Below are positions 35,287 through 48,104 of a stretch of DNA of 64,000 bases, piece by piece (within the stretch, counting starts at the first letter, position 1; each line of letters opens with the position of its first letter). The position numbers were made by a program, and so were the translations under genes. The notes below the pieces were generated by a model. The model had not been told where the DNA came from and did no database searches. It saw only the letters and a program-made list of their open reading frames with translations. Source of the stretch: Candidatus Methylospira mobilis (GTDB lineage Bacteria; Pseudomonadota; Gammaproteobacteria; Methylococcales; Methylococcaceae); assembly GCF_009498235.1 (NCBI RefSeq), contig NZ_CP044205.1, positions 2,481,389 to 2,545,388 of the forward strand, read 5' to 3'.

Positions 35287-36198
35287 TTAACCTCTCTGTG
35301 ATCTGAGTTTTGCCAGGTAAGGCGCAAAGCCTTCGCTACCCAGCCAGTAACGCACCAGATTGTTGACGCCGTTGCTGGTCAGCGTGGCGCCGGCCAGACC
35401 ATCGACCTGATGCTGCGCGCCCGCACGGCTCGGATCGACCGATCCCTTGACCAGGCTCAGCACCGGTTCACCCACTTCGGTATGATGCTTGGCCTGAATC
35501 TCTATGCCCTGCTCCGCCGACTCCTTGTAAACCTTCTTGCCCTTCCAAAGCGCCTTCCATTTCGGATTGACCACTTCGCCGCCCAACCCCGGCGTTTCGC
35601 CCTGATCGAACAGGTTGAGTCCGATCACGGTCTGTCCGTCGCCTTCCAGCGCCAGGAATCCGTACATGGTGGACCACAGGCCGTAGCCGTTGACCGGTAA
35701 AATCACCGCCTTGACCTTGCCGTTTTCCTTTACCAGATAAACCTTGGCGAACTTCGATTTACGTCCGATCTTGGCAAGATCCTTGTCCTTGGGTATCTCA
35801 ACGCTCAAACCGGGATCCTTGGCCGCTTTGCGCTGATCGAAGGTTTCAGGGTTGATAAAATCGGTGTAATCGCCGCTTTCCAGCTCGACCAGTTTCGGTT
35901 CGAATTGCTTGAATACCTCATCAACATTGGTATTGGCGTCCAGCATGCCGACCACTTCGAGTATGTTGACCTTTTCGTCCGCGGCCTTGTTCTTGACCTG
36001 CAACGGCTTGAGTATCACCGCTGAACCGGAAACCAGCACCGCGCCGACCAGACACAGCGCAAATGCGACGGCGATGGTCTTCTCAAAACTGTCGTTGGGA
36101 AGCGCAAGGACGCGCTTCGCGTAGATATTGGCCTGCTCCGCCCAGCGGGCAAACAGGTCGGAGACTTGCTGCTTCAGCTGATTAGTAGTACTAGACAT
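35287..36198 (-). CDS. nqrC: Na+-translocating NADH:quinone reductase subunit C
   Basis: A 303-residue flavoprotein anchored by one helix (residues about 42-64). The covalent FMN site is Thr272 in the LAGAT motif. The N-terminus is about 30 residues longer than in Vibrio NqrC. The start overlaps the nqrB stop by 8 bases, so translation is likely coupled. Confidence 0.97.
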   Translation of the reverse strand: MSSTTNQLKQQVSDLFARWAEQANIYAKRVLALPNDSFEKTIAVAFALCLVGAVLVSGSAVILKPLQVKNKAADEKVNILEVVGMLDANTNVDEVFKQFEPKLVELESGDYTDFINPETFDQRKAAKDPGLSVEIPKDKDLAKIGRKSKFAKVYLVKENGKVKAVILPVNGYGLWSTMYGFLALEGDGQTVIGLNLFDQGETPGLGGEVVNPKWKALWKGKKVYKESAEQGIEIQAKHHTEVGEPVLSLVKGSVDPSRAGAQHQVDGLAGATLTSNGVNNLVRYWLGSEGFAPYLAKLRSQRG

Positions 36199-37393
36199 TA
36201 CGTTTTATCCTTCTATTGATGTTCGCCTGAACAACAAAGTAATCAATCAGCGGTGCGAATATGTTGGAGAACAGAATGGCCAACATGATGCCTTCCGGGA
36301 AGGCGGGATTCACAACGCGGATCAGCACCGTCATCACGCCGATCAGCGCGCCGAAGACCCAGCGCCCGGTCTGCGTCTGCGCGGCGCTGACCGGATCGGT
36401 CGCCATGTAGACCATGCCGAACGCAAAACCGCCCACGGTCAAATGCCAATACCAAGGCACGGTGAACATCACGTTGTCGCTGCTGATGAAGTTGAACAGC
36501 GTCGAAGTGGCCACCATCCCCAGAAACACGCCCGCCATGATGCGCCATGATGCGATGCGGGTGTAGAGCAGGAAGGCCGCGCCGATCAGTATGGCGATGA
36601 CCGAGGTTTCTCCCATGGAGCCGGGCTCGATTCCGAACAGAGTCGCCCACCAGGAAATCCCGGCGGCATGGATGCCGTCCAGACCGCTCAGCGCCGCCAC
36701 GCCCAGCGTCGTCGCGCCGCTGAAACCGTCCACAGCCGTCCATACCGCATCCCCCGACATTGAGGCGGGATATGCAAAATACAGGAAGGCGCGGCCGGTC
36801 AGCGCCGGATTCATGAAGTTTTTGCCTGTTCCGCCAAACACTTCCTTACCCATTACCACGCCGAAGGAAATGCCCAAAGCCACCTGCCACAACGGCACAT
36901 CCGGCGGCATGGTCAACGCGAACAATATCGAAGAAACGAAAAAGCCTTCGTTGATGTCATGTTTACGCACCGTTGCAAACAGCACTTCCCAGATACCGCC
37001 CACGGCCAGAGTCACAATGTAGACCGGGAAGAAATACAAGGCTCCATGCAGAAAAACCGAAATCGGGTTATAAGGGCTGTAGCCGACTATATCGAGGATG
37101 AAACCTCGCCAGCCGGGCGCCGATGTCAAGCCTATCATCTGCATTGCGCTATTGGCCTGATAGCCGGTGTTGAACAGCGCTACCACCAGGCACGGCAATG
37201 CCGCAATCCACACGTAGGTCATGACCCGCTTCAGATCGATCGCATCGCGCACGTGGGTATTGCCGCGTGTGACGTCGGCGGGTGAATACAAAAATGTGTC
37301 CACCATCTCATATACGGGGTATAGACGCTCAAAGCGCCCGCCCTTGGCAAACGAGGGGTGGATCTTGTCTAAAAACTGTCGAGTACTGGACAT
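36191..37393 (-). CDS. nqrB: Na+-translocating NADH:quinone reductase subunit B
   Basis: A 400-residue integral membrane subunit (RnfD homologue) that forms the sodium channel and binds riboflavin and covalent FMN. The FMN attachment is Thr228 in the SGAT motif (DGFSGATTLG). Multiple membrane helices and GGTGKNFMNPALTGRAF are conserved. It lies 5 bp after nqrA. Confidence 0.98.
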   Translation of the reverse strand: MSSTRQFLDKIHPSFAKGGRFERLYPVYEMVDTFLYSPADVTRGNTHVRDAIDLKRVMTYVWIAALPCLVVALFNTGYQANSAMQMIGLTSAPGWRGFILDIVGYSPYNPISVFLHGALYFFPVYIVTLAVGGIWEVLFATVRKHDINEGFFVSSILFALTMPPDVPLWQVALGISFGVVMGKEVFGGTGKNFMNPALTGRAFLYFAYPASMSGDAVWTAVDGFSGATTLGVAALSGLDGIHAAGISWWATLFGIEPGSMGETSVIAILIGAAFLLYTRIASWRIMAGVFLGMVATSTLFNFISSDNVMFTVPWYWHLTVGGFAFGMVYMATDPVSAAQTQTGRWVFGALIGVMTVLIRVVNPAFPEGIMLAILFSNIFAPLIDYFVVQANINRRIKRNV

Positions 37394-37398
37394 TAGCC

Positions 37399-39036
<1,638 letters not shown>

Positions 39037-39915
39037 TCACAATAATGCATCCACGGCCAAACCGGCGAATACGGCGGCGCCAAACCAGTTGTTATGCAAA
39101 AAAGCGCGAAAACAAGCGGACTTTTCTTCATCCCGCACCAGATATTGCTGCCAGACGAAACAGCCTGCTCCCACTGACAAACCGGCGTAATAAGCAGATC
39201 CAAGCCCGGCCTGTATACCCACCCAGCCAAGAACAAGCAGCATCAGCGCTTGCAGGCCGGCGACTACAGACCGCACATGACGCCCAAACAGGATCGCAGT
39301 GGACTTGACTCCGACTGTGACGTCGTCGTCTCGATCAACCATCGCATAAAGCGTGTCGTAAATCAGCGCCCACAGCACGACAGCCAGAAACAGCCACCAC
39401 GCGACAGCAGGCACCTGCCCGGTCTGCGCGGCAAAACTCATGGGTACCGCCCAACCGAAAGCAATGCCAAGATAAGCCTGCGGCAAATGGGTGTAACGCT
39501 TCATAAACGGGTAGGAAGCGGCAAGAAATGCGCCGATTACCGATAACAAAATAGTCAATGCATTCAGCAGCAAGGTTAGATCGAACGCCAGCAATATCAA
39601 TAATAAAAAAAACAGCAGCGCCTGATTTGGCGCTATTTCGCCGGCGGCTATCGGTCTTAAGCGCGTGCGCTCCACATGCGGATCGAATTCGCGGTCGGCG
39701 TAGTCGTTGATGACGCAGCCGGCAGAACGCATCACGATCACTCCGGCAACAATCACCATGGAAATCAATAAATCAGGCTTACCATTCCCGGCGATCCACA
39801 ATGACCACAATGCCGGCCACAACAACAGAAATACGCCTATCGGCTTATCGAGACGCATCAGCCGCCAATAGCTGAACAGTATGCCGCGCGCAATCCTGGT
39901 ATGTAATTCGCTCAC
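39037..39915 (-). CDS. ubiA: 4-hydroxybenzoate polyprenyltransferase
   Basis: UbiA attaches the polyprenyl chain to 4-hydroxybenzoate in ubiquinone synthesis. A 292-residue polytopic protein with both Asp-rich prenyl-diphosphate motifs: NDYADREFD and [16 protein letters not shown] 39915 ([11 protein letters not shown]) is supported by AGG upstream and lies 7 bp past the ubiC stop; the open frame extends to 40125 inside ubiC. Ubiquinone is the electron acceptor of the neighbouring NQR pump. Confidence 0.96.
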   Translation of the reverse strand: MSELHTRIARGILFSYWRLMRLDKPIGVFLLLWPALWSLWIAGNGKPDLLISMVIVAGVIVMRSAGCVINDYADREFDPHVERTRLRPIAAGEIAPNQALLFFLLLILLAFDLTLLLNALTILLSVIGAFLAASYPFMKRYTHLPQAYLGIAFGWAVPMSFAAQTGQVPAVAWWLFLAVVLWALIYDTLYAMVDRDDDVTVGVKSTAILFGRHVRSVVAGLQALMLLVLGWVGIQAGLGSAYYAGLSVGAGCFVWQQYLVRDEEKSACFRAFLHNNWFGAAVFAGLAVDALL

Positions 39916-39922
39916 GCCTGCC

Positions 39923-40483
39923 TCACAGAGAAAACAACAGTTTAGACAAAAAAAACTCGCAAACCAGCATATGTCCGCCGGCGACCCGGTACAGAGAGCG
40001 CCGCCCCCACGCAGCCTCCCGTCCGGCAAATCGCGCAGCCTCCTGCCGCCAGTCGATAGCGTCGATCCGGGCATAATCCAGGCAATCCCGGCGCAAGCCT
40101 CTATAAGAAAACAATATTTCTCCAAGCGGTCGGGTACCCAACCGCGTCAGGCGCTTGCCGCCCCCTTGCAGCACATCGAACGGCATGACCGAGCGCGCCA
40201 TCACCATCGGAAGCCCGCCATTACACAATAACACCTCGCGTATCAAAGCATGTCGATACGAAGGCATTCCCAATAAACTCGCTTCATCCTGATAAGGATG
40301 CAGCCAGGATTGGTTTACCACCCTCAACTTGAAATTATCGCCATATAAACGCCGCAAGCGGGCGGTAAGCGAACCGTTTTCATAAATCCAGGATGCAACG
40401 GGAAAGGGAATACACGTCCGGGCGAGGGTGTTTGCAGTACGCCAGCGCGGTTCGCGCAGAAGCAATTGGCTACGTTTCGACAA
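39923..40483 (-). CDS. ubiC: Chorismate lyase
   Basis: UbiC converts chorismate to 4-hydroxybenzoate and pyruvate, the first ubiquinone-specific step. The family core is seen in [25 protein letters not shown] and RPLGEILF. The start is uncertain: TTG 40483 has AAGG at the right distance and gives 186 residues, while a TTG at 40537 lacks such a signal. It forms an operon with ubiA. Confidence 0.88.
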   Translation of the reverse strand: MSKRSQLLLREPRWRTANTLARTCIPFPVASWIYENGSLTARLRRLYGDNFKLRVVNQSWLHPYQDEASLLGMPSYRHALIREVLLCNGGLPMVMARSVMPFDVLQGGGKRLTRLGTRPLGEILFSYRGLRRDCLDYARIDAIDWRQEAARFAGREAAWGRRSLYRVAGGHMLVCEFFLSKLLFSL

Positions 40484-40642
40484 AATCTGCCTTAAAATGG
40501 AAATGATTATTTTATGATTAAGGAATAATTGAGGCAATTAACTATCGCCGGACGCAACGCTACATGAACGCCGGCAGGGCTCGACTGCTTACCCAGGCTA
40601 CAAAACAGGGAGCCGTCCCGGTTATCCTCCTGATTGGGGAAA

Positions 40643-42730
40643 TCACACCTCGGCATAGCGCGCGCCCTGCCCCAGCCAACGCGATATGAGCGGCTCGACG
40701 CACTCGGGCTCATCGCGCAACAGATCTTCGGCTACCGTTTTTACATCATCGAGCAGGCCGGAATCGCGTATCAGATCGGCGACACGAAACTGCATCAACC
40801 CGGTTTGCCGCACGCCTAAAAACTCGCCGGGGCCGCGCAGCTCCAGATCCTTTTCCGCAATGACAAAACCGTCCTGCGTGGCGCGCAATATGCCAAGCCG
40901 TTGTTTTGCCGTAACCGAAAGCGGCGATTGATAAAGCAGCACACAAAAGCTTTCGCCTTCGCCGCGTCCAACGCGTCCGCGCAGTTGATGCAGTTGCGAC
41001 AGCCCCAAACGCTCGGGGTTTTCGATCACCATCAGTCCGGCATTCGGCACGTCGACGCCGACTTCTATCACAGTGGTCGCCACCAGCAAATCATATAGTC
41101 CGGACTTGAAGTCCTGCATCGCCTGCTCTTTCTGAGCGGCGCGCATTCTTCCATGTATCAAAGCGACGCGTACTCCCGGCAAAGCGGCGGTCAGCGCCTG
41201 GGCAGTCTGCTCGGCGGCCTGACAGGACAACAGCTCGGATTCCTCGATCAGGGTACACACCCAATAAGCCTGGCGCCGCTGCCCAACCCAGTCATGAATG
41301 CGCTGTACAACCTCACCGCGGCGCGAGGACGGCATCGCCACCGTCTGTACCGGTTTCCTGCCCGGCGGCAGCTCATCGATAACCGAGACATCCAGATCGG
41401 CATAGCCGAGCATGGCCAGGGTACGCGGAATCGGCGTCGCGGTCATGACCAGCTGATGCGGGCAGTTGCCGTCCCGTCCGCCCTTTTCTTTCAGCGCCAG
41501 ACGTTGATGCACGCCGAAGCGATGCTGCTCGTCGATAATAACCAGCCCGAGACGCTGAAATATCACGCTTTCCTGAAACAGGGCGTGCGTACCCAACACG
41601 ATATTAACCAGTCCTGAACCGAGCGCAAACAAAACGGTTTCCCGCTCGCTTGCTTTTTGCCTGCCGCTCAAGAATCCCACATTGACGCCCAGCGGCGTCA
41701 GCCAGCGTAAAAAGGTCTGATAATGCTGCTCCGCCAGCAACTCGGTCGGCGCCATGATAGCGACCTGAAACCCTGAAGCCACCGCGATCAATGCCGCGCG
41801 CGCAGCGACCACGGTTTTTCCCGATCCGACGTCGCCTTGCAATAGGCGCATCATCGGTTTTTCCCCGGCAAGATCACGTTCTATTTCGGCAATGACCCGT
41901 TGCTGGGCGGCTGTCATATGAAAAGGCAGGACAGCGCTGAACGCTTGCTCCAATACGGCATTCGGACGCATTAACGGCGCGCGCCTCGTGCGGCTTATTT
42001 TGAAACGGCTCAGGCTCAAATGATGGGCAAGAAGTTCTTCGAAAGCCAGCCGTTGCTGCGCTTGATTAATCGAGTCTGCGCTATCGCTTCCGGGCGGCGG
42101 ACTATGCAACGTCTGGATGGCGTCGAACAGCGCGGGAAAAGCCAAGCCATCGACAACCCGCCGCGGCAGCCAGTCCGTCAAGGCCGATGCCGCTACGCTA
42201 TCGTCACGGTAATAAGTCAATGCATCCTGAATCAGCCTGCGCAACAGGCGCTGCTGCAAGCCGTCGGTTGACGGGTAAACAGGGGTCAGCGACGCTTCGA
42301 TCCGGCCCTGCTCTCCGCTCGCAACCTCCCGGTACTCGGGATGCGTCATTTCCTTGCCTGCTCGTCCGTACCCGGCTTCGCGAACTTCGCCGAAACAACG
42401 CAACAAAACGCCTGTGCGCATACGCTCGCGCTGTGCGGCGCTATAGTGAAAAAAACGCAGACCGATGCTGGCGTTACCGTCATTCAGATAACAAACCAGA
42501 GAGTGCTGGCGTATACCTTGCTCTTCAACTGTTTCAATGTAACCTTCGATCAGTGCGAAATCACCGTGTCTCAGCTGGTTTATACCCTTGATAACCGTGC
42601 GATCTTCATAACGTAGCGGCAGATGAAACACCAGATCGTGCAGCGTATGCAATCCCAGGCGCTCAAGACGCTCCAGGGTTTTTCCGCCGACGCCGCGCAG
42701 CGCCGTCAACGGCGGCGGCGTGTGTTTCAC
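40643..42730 (-). CDS. recG: ATP-dependent DNA helicase RecG
   Basis: RecG remodels stalled replication forks and branched DNA. A 695-residue product with an N-terminal wedge domain (LRYEDRT region), Walker A GDVGSGKT, MAPTELLAEQH, DEQHRFG and the C-terminal QLRGRVGRGE motif. The start is GTG 42730, 4 bp past the ridA stop. It lies in the rpoZ-spoT-ridA-recG cluster. Confidence 0.97.
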   Translation of the reverse strand: MKHTPPPLTALRGVGGKTLERLERLGLHTLHDLVFHLPLRYEDRTVIKGINQLRHGDFALIEGYIETVEEQGIRQHSLVCYLNDGNASIGLRFFHYSAAQRERMRTGVLLRCFGEVREAGYGRAGKEMTHPEYREVASGEQGRIEASLTPVYPSTDGLQQRLLRRLIQDALTYYRDDSVAASALTDWLPRRVVDGLAFPALFDAIQTLHSPPPGSDSADSINQAQQRLAFEELLAHHLSLSRFKISRTRRAPLMRPNAVLEQAFSAVLPFHMTAAQQRVIAEIERDLAGEKPMMRLLQGDVGSGKTVVAARAALIAVASGFQVAIMAPTELLAEQHYQTFLRWLTPLGVNVGFLSGRQKASERETVLFALGSGLVNIVLGTHALFQESVIFQRLGLVIIDEQHRFGVHQRLALKEKGGRDGNCPHQLVMTATPIPRTLAMLGYADLDVSVIDELPPGRKPVQTVAMPSSRRGEVVQRIHDWVGQRRQAYWVCTLIEESELLSCQAAEQTAQALTAALPGVRVALIHGRMRAAQKEQAMQDFKSGLYDLLVATTVIEVGVDVPNAGLMVIENPERLGLSQLHQLRGRVGRGEGESFCVLLYQSPLSVTAKQRLGILRATQDGFVIAEKDLELRGPGEFLGVRQTGLMQFRVADLIRDSGLLDDVKTVAEDLLRDEPECVEPLISRWLGQGARYAEV

Positions 42731-42734
42731 CCCA

Positions 42735-43136
42735 TTAACGAGTCAACACCATAATACCGTCCATTTCGACAGCGGCGCCGCGCGGCAGCGATGCCACGCC
42801 GATAGCCGCGCGCGCCGGATACGGCTCGGTAAAATAACCGGCCATGATTTCATTCAATAGCGAAAAATGCGCCAGATCGGTCAGAAAAATATTCAGTTTG
42901 ACTACATCCTGCAATGAACCGCCGCCGGCTGCCGCAACCGCGGACAAATTATCGAACACCTGCCGTATCTGATTTTCCACCGTATCGTCAACCAGCGTCA
43001 TCGTCGCCGGGTCCAGCGGTATCTGACCGGAAAGGTAAACTGTTTCGGTTTCGCCGCCCGAAATTTTGACGGCCTGCGAGTAAGTGCCTATAGCCTTCGG
43101 CGCATTATCGGTATGTATTACGGTTTTTTCTGTCAT
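42735..43136 (-). CDS. ridA: RidA-family reactive enamine/imine deaminase
   Basis: A 133-residue YjgF/YER057c/UK114 protein. It hydrolyses reactive enamines and imines produced by PLP enzymes. Family motifs: [23 protein letters not shown] and the substrate-binding Arg in [16 protein letters not shown]. The ATG overlaps the spoT stop by 4 bases (ATGA type). Confidence 0.95.
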   Translation of the reverse strand: MTEKTVIHTDNAPKAIGTYSQAVKISGGETETVYLSGQIPLDPATMTLVDDTVENQIRQVFDNLSAVAAAGGGSLQDVVKLNIFLTDLAHFSLLNEIMAGYFTEPYPARAAIGVASLPRGAAVEMDGIMVLTR

Positions 43137-45403
43137 TTGTGCTTTCTCAACTCAGCCTTGTTCCTGGAAATTTTCAAAACTACCGAAAGTTTACGCAATT
43201 CGCGCATGACGTTGGCAAGATGTATTCTATCCTTGACCTGCAGTGTAATAATATCGGTAGACACGCGCGCGTCCTGATTGTTTATCTGCACATTTTCGAT
43301 ATTGGCGTGCATGCGCGACAATACCGCAGCGACCTTGGCAAGCGTCCCGAGCTGATTCAGCAGTTCCAGCCGGACTTCCACGGAGAATTCCCCGCTGACA
43401 TGGCGATCCCATTCGACATCCAGCCAGTTGAGCTGCTTTTTACGCAGATCATGCACGTTTTTGCATTCGTTGAGATGAATGACGATGCCCTTGCCCGGAT
43501 TGAAAAATCCGACGATGGGATCGCCCGGAATAGGCCGGCAGCAACGCGCCAGACTGACTACCATCCCTTCAGTGCCTTTTATTATCAGCGGCTTGTGCTT
43601 TACCGGCGCATCTTCGCCCGGTTCACTTTCCTCCGCGGGTAGTTGCGCCTTGTCATTGAGCAGCAAACGGGCTACCAGGAAAGGCAAACGATTGCCCAGA
43701 CCTAAATCTTCCAGCAATTGATCCATCGACGGTGAATCGAGCGCCGTCAACAGCGCCTTGGTCTGTTTCAGGGTAAGCTCTTCGAAACGCCGGTTGTGCT
43801 CGCTGAGTTCCTTATCCAGCAAGCGCCGCCCCAGACTGATCGCCTCCTGTACCTGGAAATGGCGCAGATAAGCGCGGATACTGGCCCGCGCCTTGGCCGT
43901 AACGACGAAGTTCAGCCACAGAGGATTGGGTTTGGCCCAGGGCGCGGTGATAATCTCCACAGTCTGGCCGTTCTGCAAAATCGTTTGCAGCGGGGCCAGT
44001 ACGCGATCCATGCGCGCCGACACGCAGGCGTTGCCTATGTCGGTATGCACGGCATAGGCGAAGTCGACTATGGTCGCACCGCGCGGCAGCTTGATAATCT
44101 TGCCCTTGGGGGTCAATACATAGACTTCCTGCTGGAACAGATCGACCTTCAGATTCTCCAGAAACTCCAGCGAATCCCCGGCGTCTTTCTGGATTTCAAC
44201 CAGATCGCGCAGCCATTCGTCGGCGCGGGTAATCGGCGCCGACGCACGCGTATCGTCCGATTTGTACGCCCAGTGGGCCGCAACGCCGGATTCCGCTATC
44301 TGATGCATGCTGCGCGTGCGAATCTGAATTTCCAGAGGCAATCCATCCGGTCCCACCAGCGTGGTATGCAGCGACTGATAGCCGTTCGCTTTCGGCACGG
44401 CAATATAGTCCTTGAAACGCCCCGGAACCGGCTTAAACAGGCTATGGGTAATGCCCAGCGCGCGGTAGCACTCGTCCACCTCGTTGATGACGATGCGGAA
44501 TGCGTAGACATCAAATACTTCCGCAAAAGAACGGCGCTTGCCGCGCATTTTTTGGTAAATGCTGTACAAGTGCTTTTCGCGGCCGATCACCTGACTGTCA
44601 GTCAGTCCGGCGTCGGCCAGACGCTGGGTAATAGCCGCTTCAACCGTGCCGACAACCTCCTTGCGCGGACCTCTCGCTTTGCTTACGGCTTGCTCCAGCA
44701 CGCGGTAACGATAAGGATAAAGCGCGCTGAACCCCAGATCCTCGAGTTCAAGTCGCACTTCGTTCATACCCAAACGATTGGCTATGGGCGCATAAATATC
44801 CAGGGTTTCCCTGGCGATACGACGGCGGCGCTCCGGCGTCATGACGCCCAGCGTTCTCATATTATGCAAACGGTCGGCCAGTTTCACCATGATGACGCGC
44901 AAATCCTTGACCATGGCCATGACCATTTTGCGTAAATTCTGCGCCTGGGCTTCCGCGCGCGATTTGCAGTCAAGTTGGGTCAGTTTGCTGACGCCGTCAA
45001 CCAGATTGGCTACTTCGTCGCCAAATTGCTCGGCCAGTTGCGCCTTGGTAACGGCCGAGTCTTCGATAACGTCATGCAGCAGCCCGGCAATGATGCCGCG
45101 CGCGTCCATGCGCATGCCGGCCAGTATGATGGCAACCGATACCGGATGGCAGATATAGGCTTCTCCGCTTACCCTGAACTGGCCTTCATGCGAGGCGGCG
45201 GCAAGATCGTAGGCGCGCTGTACATCCGCAAGATGAGCCGAAGGCAGGTATTCGGCAAGCATCGCGTTTAAACGCCGCAGCAGTTTATTCTGCGGCAATT
45301 CGGAGGCAATATCGAACGGCACAGCCATGGGCAAACCGCCATCGAAAAATCGCGCGGGCGCCGTATCCTGCTCGTTATGTGTCGCTTCCGCCTCCCCGGT
45401 CAT
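43133..45403 (-). CDS. spoT: Bifunctional (p)ppGpp synthetase/hydrolase
   Basis: A 756-residue RelA/SpoT homologue of the long form. The HD hydrolase domain has LLHDVIEDS and is intact. The synthetase domain has [13 protein letters not shown] and [14 protein letters not shown], the TGS domain starts [14 protein letters not shown], and a C-terminal ACT domain follows. It makes and degrades the stringent-response alarmone. Overlap with ridA and proximity to rpoZ match the usual gammaproteobacterial order. A GppA/Ppx-family gene that may act on pppGpp lies 30 kb away. Confidence 0.97.
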   Translation of the reverse strand: MTGEAEATHNEQDTAPARFFDGGLPMAVPFDIASELPQNKLLRRLNAMLAEYLPSAHLADVQRAYDLAAASHEGQFRVSGEAYICHPVSVAIILAGMRMDARGIIAGLLHDVIEDSAVTKAQLAEQFGDEVANLVDGVSKLTQLDCKSRAEAQAQNLRKMVMAMVKDLRVIMVKLADRLHNMRTLGVMTPERRRRIARETLDIYAPIANRLGMNEVRLELEDLGFSALYPYRYRVLEQAVSKARGPRKEVVGTVEAAITQRLADAGLTDSQVIGREKHLYSIYQKMRGKRRSFAEVFDVYAFRIVINEVDECYRALGITHSLFKPVPGRFKDYIAVPKANGYQSLHTTLVGPDGLPLEIQIRTRSMHQIAESGVAAHWAYKSDDTRASAPITRADEWLRDLVEIQKDAGDSLEFLENLKVDLFQQEVYVLTPKGKIIKLPRGATIVDFAYAVHTDIGNACVSARMDRVLAPLQTILQNGQTVEIITAPWAKPNPLWLNFVVTAKARASIRAYLRHFQVQEAISLGRRLLDKELSEHNRRFEELTLKQTKALLTALDSPSMDQLLEDLGLGNRLPFLVARLLLNDKAQLPAEESEPGEDAPVKHKPLIIKGTEGMVVSLARCCRPIPGDPIVGFFNPGKGIVIHLNECKNVHDLRKKQLNWLDVEWDRHVSGEFSVEVRLELLNQLGTLAKVAAVLSRMHANIENVQINNQDARVSTDIITLQVKDRIHLANVMRELRKLSVVLKISRNKAELRKHK

Positions 45404-45429
45404 TTTAAATCAACGCCCCCTGCCAGAAG

Positions 45430-45714
45430 TTATAACTGATCGTCATCCAAATCCACAACATCATCGTGCATATTGAAAACCGGACGCTCGATCTTGAAAC
45501 GTTCGTGTTTAACCGCTTCTTTAAGATAATCGCGCGTAATTAATCCTGCGGCAATCTCCCTTAGCGCCATCACCGTAGGTTTATCGTGATCCCACGGCAG
45601 CTTGGCGTCGTCAGGATGCCGGCTTAACTGTCGTGCGCGCTTGGAACCCAGTAATACCAATTGAAAACGATTATCCACCTGATCAAGACAATCTTCCACT
45701 GTAACTCTAGCCAT
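45430..45714 (-). CDS. rpoZ: RNA polymerase omega subunit
   Basis: A 94-residue omega subunit with conserved [20 protein letters not shown] and [11 protein letters not shown]. It assists RNA polymerase assembly and contributes a ppGpp-binding site, which fits its location directly upstream of spoT. AAGGAAATG precedes the ATG. The C-terminus is acidic (VVDLDDDQL). Confidence 0.97.
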   Translation of the reverse strand: MARVTVEDCLDQVDNRFQLVLLGSKRARQLSRHPDDAKLPWDHDKPTVMALREIAAGLITRDYLKEAVKHERFKIERPVFNMHDDVVDLDDDQL

Positions 45715-45980
45715 ATCATTTCCTTTAATTATTTGTTTTATAGTAACTATTCAGCGCATTTTCCAGGAGCCGCGGTATCCCCGAACCAACCCGTTCGTGC
45801 CGGGCCCTTCGGCTACGCTCTCCAGAGCGCTGCCGAAGCATGGGGAATTAACTTCAAGCAATGCTATTTCCATTCAACCTTACAACGGCCTCGGAGCCTG
45901 TTCTGAGCGAAACCGTAAGGAACGAACGAAAACCCATGAGGCCGGCAGGTTGCTGTTTGTTTAAAACCGCAGCCTCACGA
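45715..45980. other. Intergenic region with dispersed-repeat-like segments
   Basis: It holds the rpoZ promoter region. Two stretches, near 45795-45843 (CCGTTCGTGCCGGGCCCTTC... through GCCGAAGCATGGGG) and 45891-45925 (GAGCCTGTTCTGAGCGAAAC), resemble the GAGCCTGTCCTGAGCGAA-type palindromic intergenic repeats common in proteobacteria. No gene seen. Confidence 0.5.
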
Positions 45981-47162
45981 TTACGGCGCAGCGCGCTCTT
46001 CCAGTATCGCCACTGCCGGCAGCACCTTGCCTTCCAGGTATTCCAGGAACGCCCCGCCTGCCGTGGATATATAGCTGACCTGATCGTAAATGCCGTATTT
46101 TTGTATCGCCGCAATGGTGTCGCCGCCGCCGGCAAGCGTGAACGCGTCCGTCGCCGCTATGGCCGCAGCAAGCGTTTTGGTGCCTTCGCCGAACTGATCG
46201 AACTCGAAGACGCCTACCGGGCCGTTCCATACTACCGTGCCCGCTTTGGCGACTATGGCGGCCAGCTCCTGTGCGGATTTCGGCCCGATATCGAAAATCA
46301 TTTCATCGTCCTCTACCTGATCCGCAGTTTTCAATACCGCCGGTTCATTGGCGTCGAAATGCTTACCGACCACGACATCCACGGCGATGGGAATCGCCGC
46401 GCCGCGCGCGCGCATGTTTTCTATCAGCGATTTGGCGACAGGCACCAGATCCTCTTCATATAGCGACTTGCCTACGTTATGCCCCATAGCCTTAAGAAAG
46501 GTATTGGCAATGCCGCCGCCTACAACCAATTGATCCACTTTTGAGGCAAGCGACTCCAGCACGGTCAATTTGGTTGAAACCTTGCTGCCGCCGACTATTG
46601 CGACCAGCGGACGAGCCGGATGAGCGAGCGCCTTACCCAGCGCATCCAGTTCATCGGTCAGCAAAATACCGGCGCAGGCAATCGGAGCATAACGGGCGAC
46701 GCCATAGGTGGAGGCTTCGGCGCGATGCGCGGTCCCGAACGCGTCCATCACAAAAATATCGCATAGCGCGGCATACTTGCGTGCTGTTTCGTCCAGATTT
46801 TTCTTCTCACCGATATTGAAGCGGCAATTTTCCAGTACGACCAGTTCGCCCGGAGCCACATCGAAACCTCCGTCGACCCAATCGCGAATCAGGCGCACCG
46901 GCTTGCCCAGACGCGCAGCGATGCTGTCGACCACCGGCTGCAATGAATTTTCCGCGGACCAGACCCCTTCCTCGGGACGTCCAAGGTGCGACGTGACCAT
47001 CACGCGCGCTCCGGCATCCAATGCAAATTTCAGCGTCGCCATTGAAGCGGCGATACGCGCGTCGGATGTGACCTTGCCATCCTTGACCGGCACATTCAGA
47101 TCGGCGCGTATCAGCACCCGCCGATCGGCCAGGTCCAGAGCTATCATTCGTTTGAACGTCAT
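45981..47162 (-). CDS. pgk: Phosphoglycerate kinase
   Basis: A 393-residue glycolytic enzyme converting 1,3-bisphosphoglycerate and ADP to 3-phosphoglycerate and [49 protein letters not shown] and GGGDTIAA are all present. ATG 47162 has GAGGAG at optimal distance. It is monocistronic or paired with the upstream thioredoxin-fold gene. Confidence 0.97.
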   Translation of the reverse strand: MTFKRMIALDLADRRVLIRADLNVPVKDGKVTSDARIAASMATLKFALDAGARVMVTSHLGRPEEGVWSAENSLQPVVDSIAARLGKPVRLIRDWVDGGFDVAPGELVVLENCRFNIGEKKNLDETARKYAALCDIFVMDAFGTAHRAEASTYGVARYAPIACAGILLTDELDALGKALAHPARPLVAIVGGSKVSTKLTVLESLASKVDQLVVGGGIANTFLKAMGHNVGKSLYEEDLVPVAKSLIENMRARGAAIPIAVDVVVGKHFDANEPAVLKTADQVEDDEMIFDIGPKSAQELAAIVAKAGTVVWNGPVGVFEFDQFGEGTKTLAAAIAATDAFTLAGGGDTIAAIQKYGIYDQVSYISTAGGAFLEYLEGKVLPAVAILEERAAP

Positions 47163-47193
47163 AAAAACTCCTCGCAACACTTGCTTCTGTTAT

Positions 47194-47751
47194 CTAATCT
47201 TCACGCCATTTGATCGAGCACCCGATACTGGGGATCTGCTCGCGCGGCCCCGAACCGGTCAATGCCACCTGCTTCATTGCCTCGAACAGATCGCGCCGCA
47301 CACCCTTGGCAGCGGGCTCCTTGCGGCTCTCGTCCAGACGCCCGCGATATTGCAGTTCCAGCCGGGCGTTATAACCGAAAAAGTCCGGCGTGCACACCGC
47401 GCCATAAGCTCTGGCGATCTGCTGCGTATCGTCGTACAAATACGGAAACGGAAATGCGAACTCATGCGCAACCTTCACCATATTGTCGAAGGAGTCTTCC
47501 GGATAATCAGCAACATCGTTCGGCATAACCGCTACCGAATGAATTCCGTAGCCGCGTAACTCCAACGCATCGCGAACGATACGCTCGCGCACCGCTTTAA
47601 CATAAGGGCAGTGGTTGCAGATAAACATCATCAACAGCCCGTTCTCGCCGCGGCACTGTTCCAGCGTCCATATCCGGCCGTCGACTCCCTGCAAGGAAAA
47701 ATCGACGGCTTTTCGGTCAAAGTCGCACACGGGTGTTTCTAAACGCGCCAT
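47194..47751 (-). CDS. Thioredoxin-fold (AhpC/TSA-like) protein
   Basis: A 185-residue cytoplasmic redoxin. The motif MMFICNHCPYVKA has a single active-site-type cysteine in place of CxxC, and YGAVCTPDFFGYN provides a second Cys. The group is annotated as thioredoxin family or redoxin and often follows pgk-like housekeeping genes. The exact substrate is unknown. ATG 47751 was chosen; an upstream TTG at 47760 is less likely. Confidence 0.85.
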   Translation of the reverse strand: MARLETPVCDFDRKAVDFSLQGVDGRIWTLEQCRGENGLLMMFICNHCPYVKAVRERIVRDALELRGYGIHSVAVMPNDVADYPEDSFDNMVKVAHEFAFPFPYLYDDTQQIARAYGAVCTPDFFGYNARLELQYRGRLDESRKEPAAKGVRRDLFEAMKQVALTGSGPREQIPSIGCSIKWRED

Positions 47752-48104
47752 AAAACTCAATTCACCATTTATGGATGATCTTGGGATAATACCAAATTAC
47801 CGCCCAATCAGGCCAGAAAAGCCAATTCGAATGCAGAAAATCGCGATAATCAAATTTGGCCGCGCGCACTCGGATGCAATAAGGATATGATCTATGCGCG
47901 CCCGCCATAATGACAGCCGCTACGCTTACTTAAGCACTTGTGGAATCGAAAGAACTGTGTTTTCCTGATTTGAAGGCCGGAGACAAAGTGCGGCGGCAGA
48001 TTGAATAAAGTTTATTTCAAGTGTGCCGATTCCATATGAGCATAACTCAAAATCGCTTTCATTTATACAGACGTATATCAGCAGACTTTCTCCGGGAATG
48101 AGGG
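47752..48104. other. Non-coding gap upstream of the STAND-TPR gene
   Basis: About 350 bases between divergent genes. It must hold both promoters; an imperfect AT-rich dyad (TTGAATAAAGTTTATTTCAA) at 48001-48020 is the only structure I noticed. No gene seen. Confidence 0.6.

Noticed and set aside
43796..44935. 379-residue open frame antisense to spoT
   Set aside because: Antisense shadow; Arg/His/Gln-rich composition.
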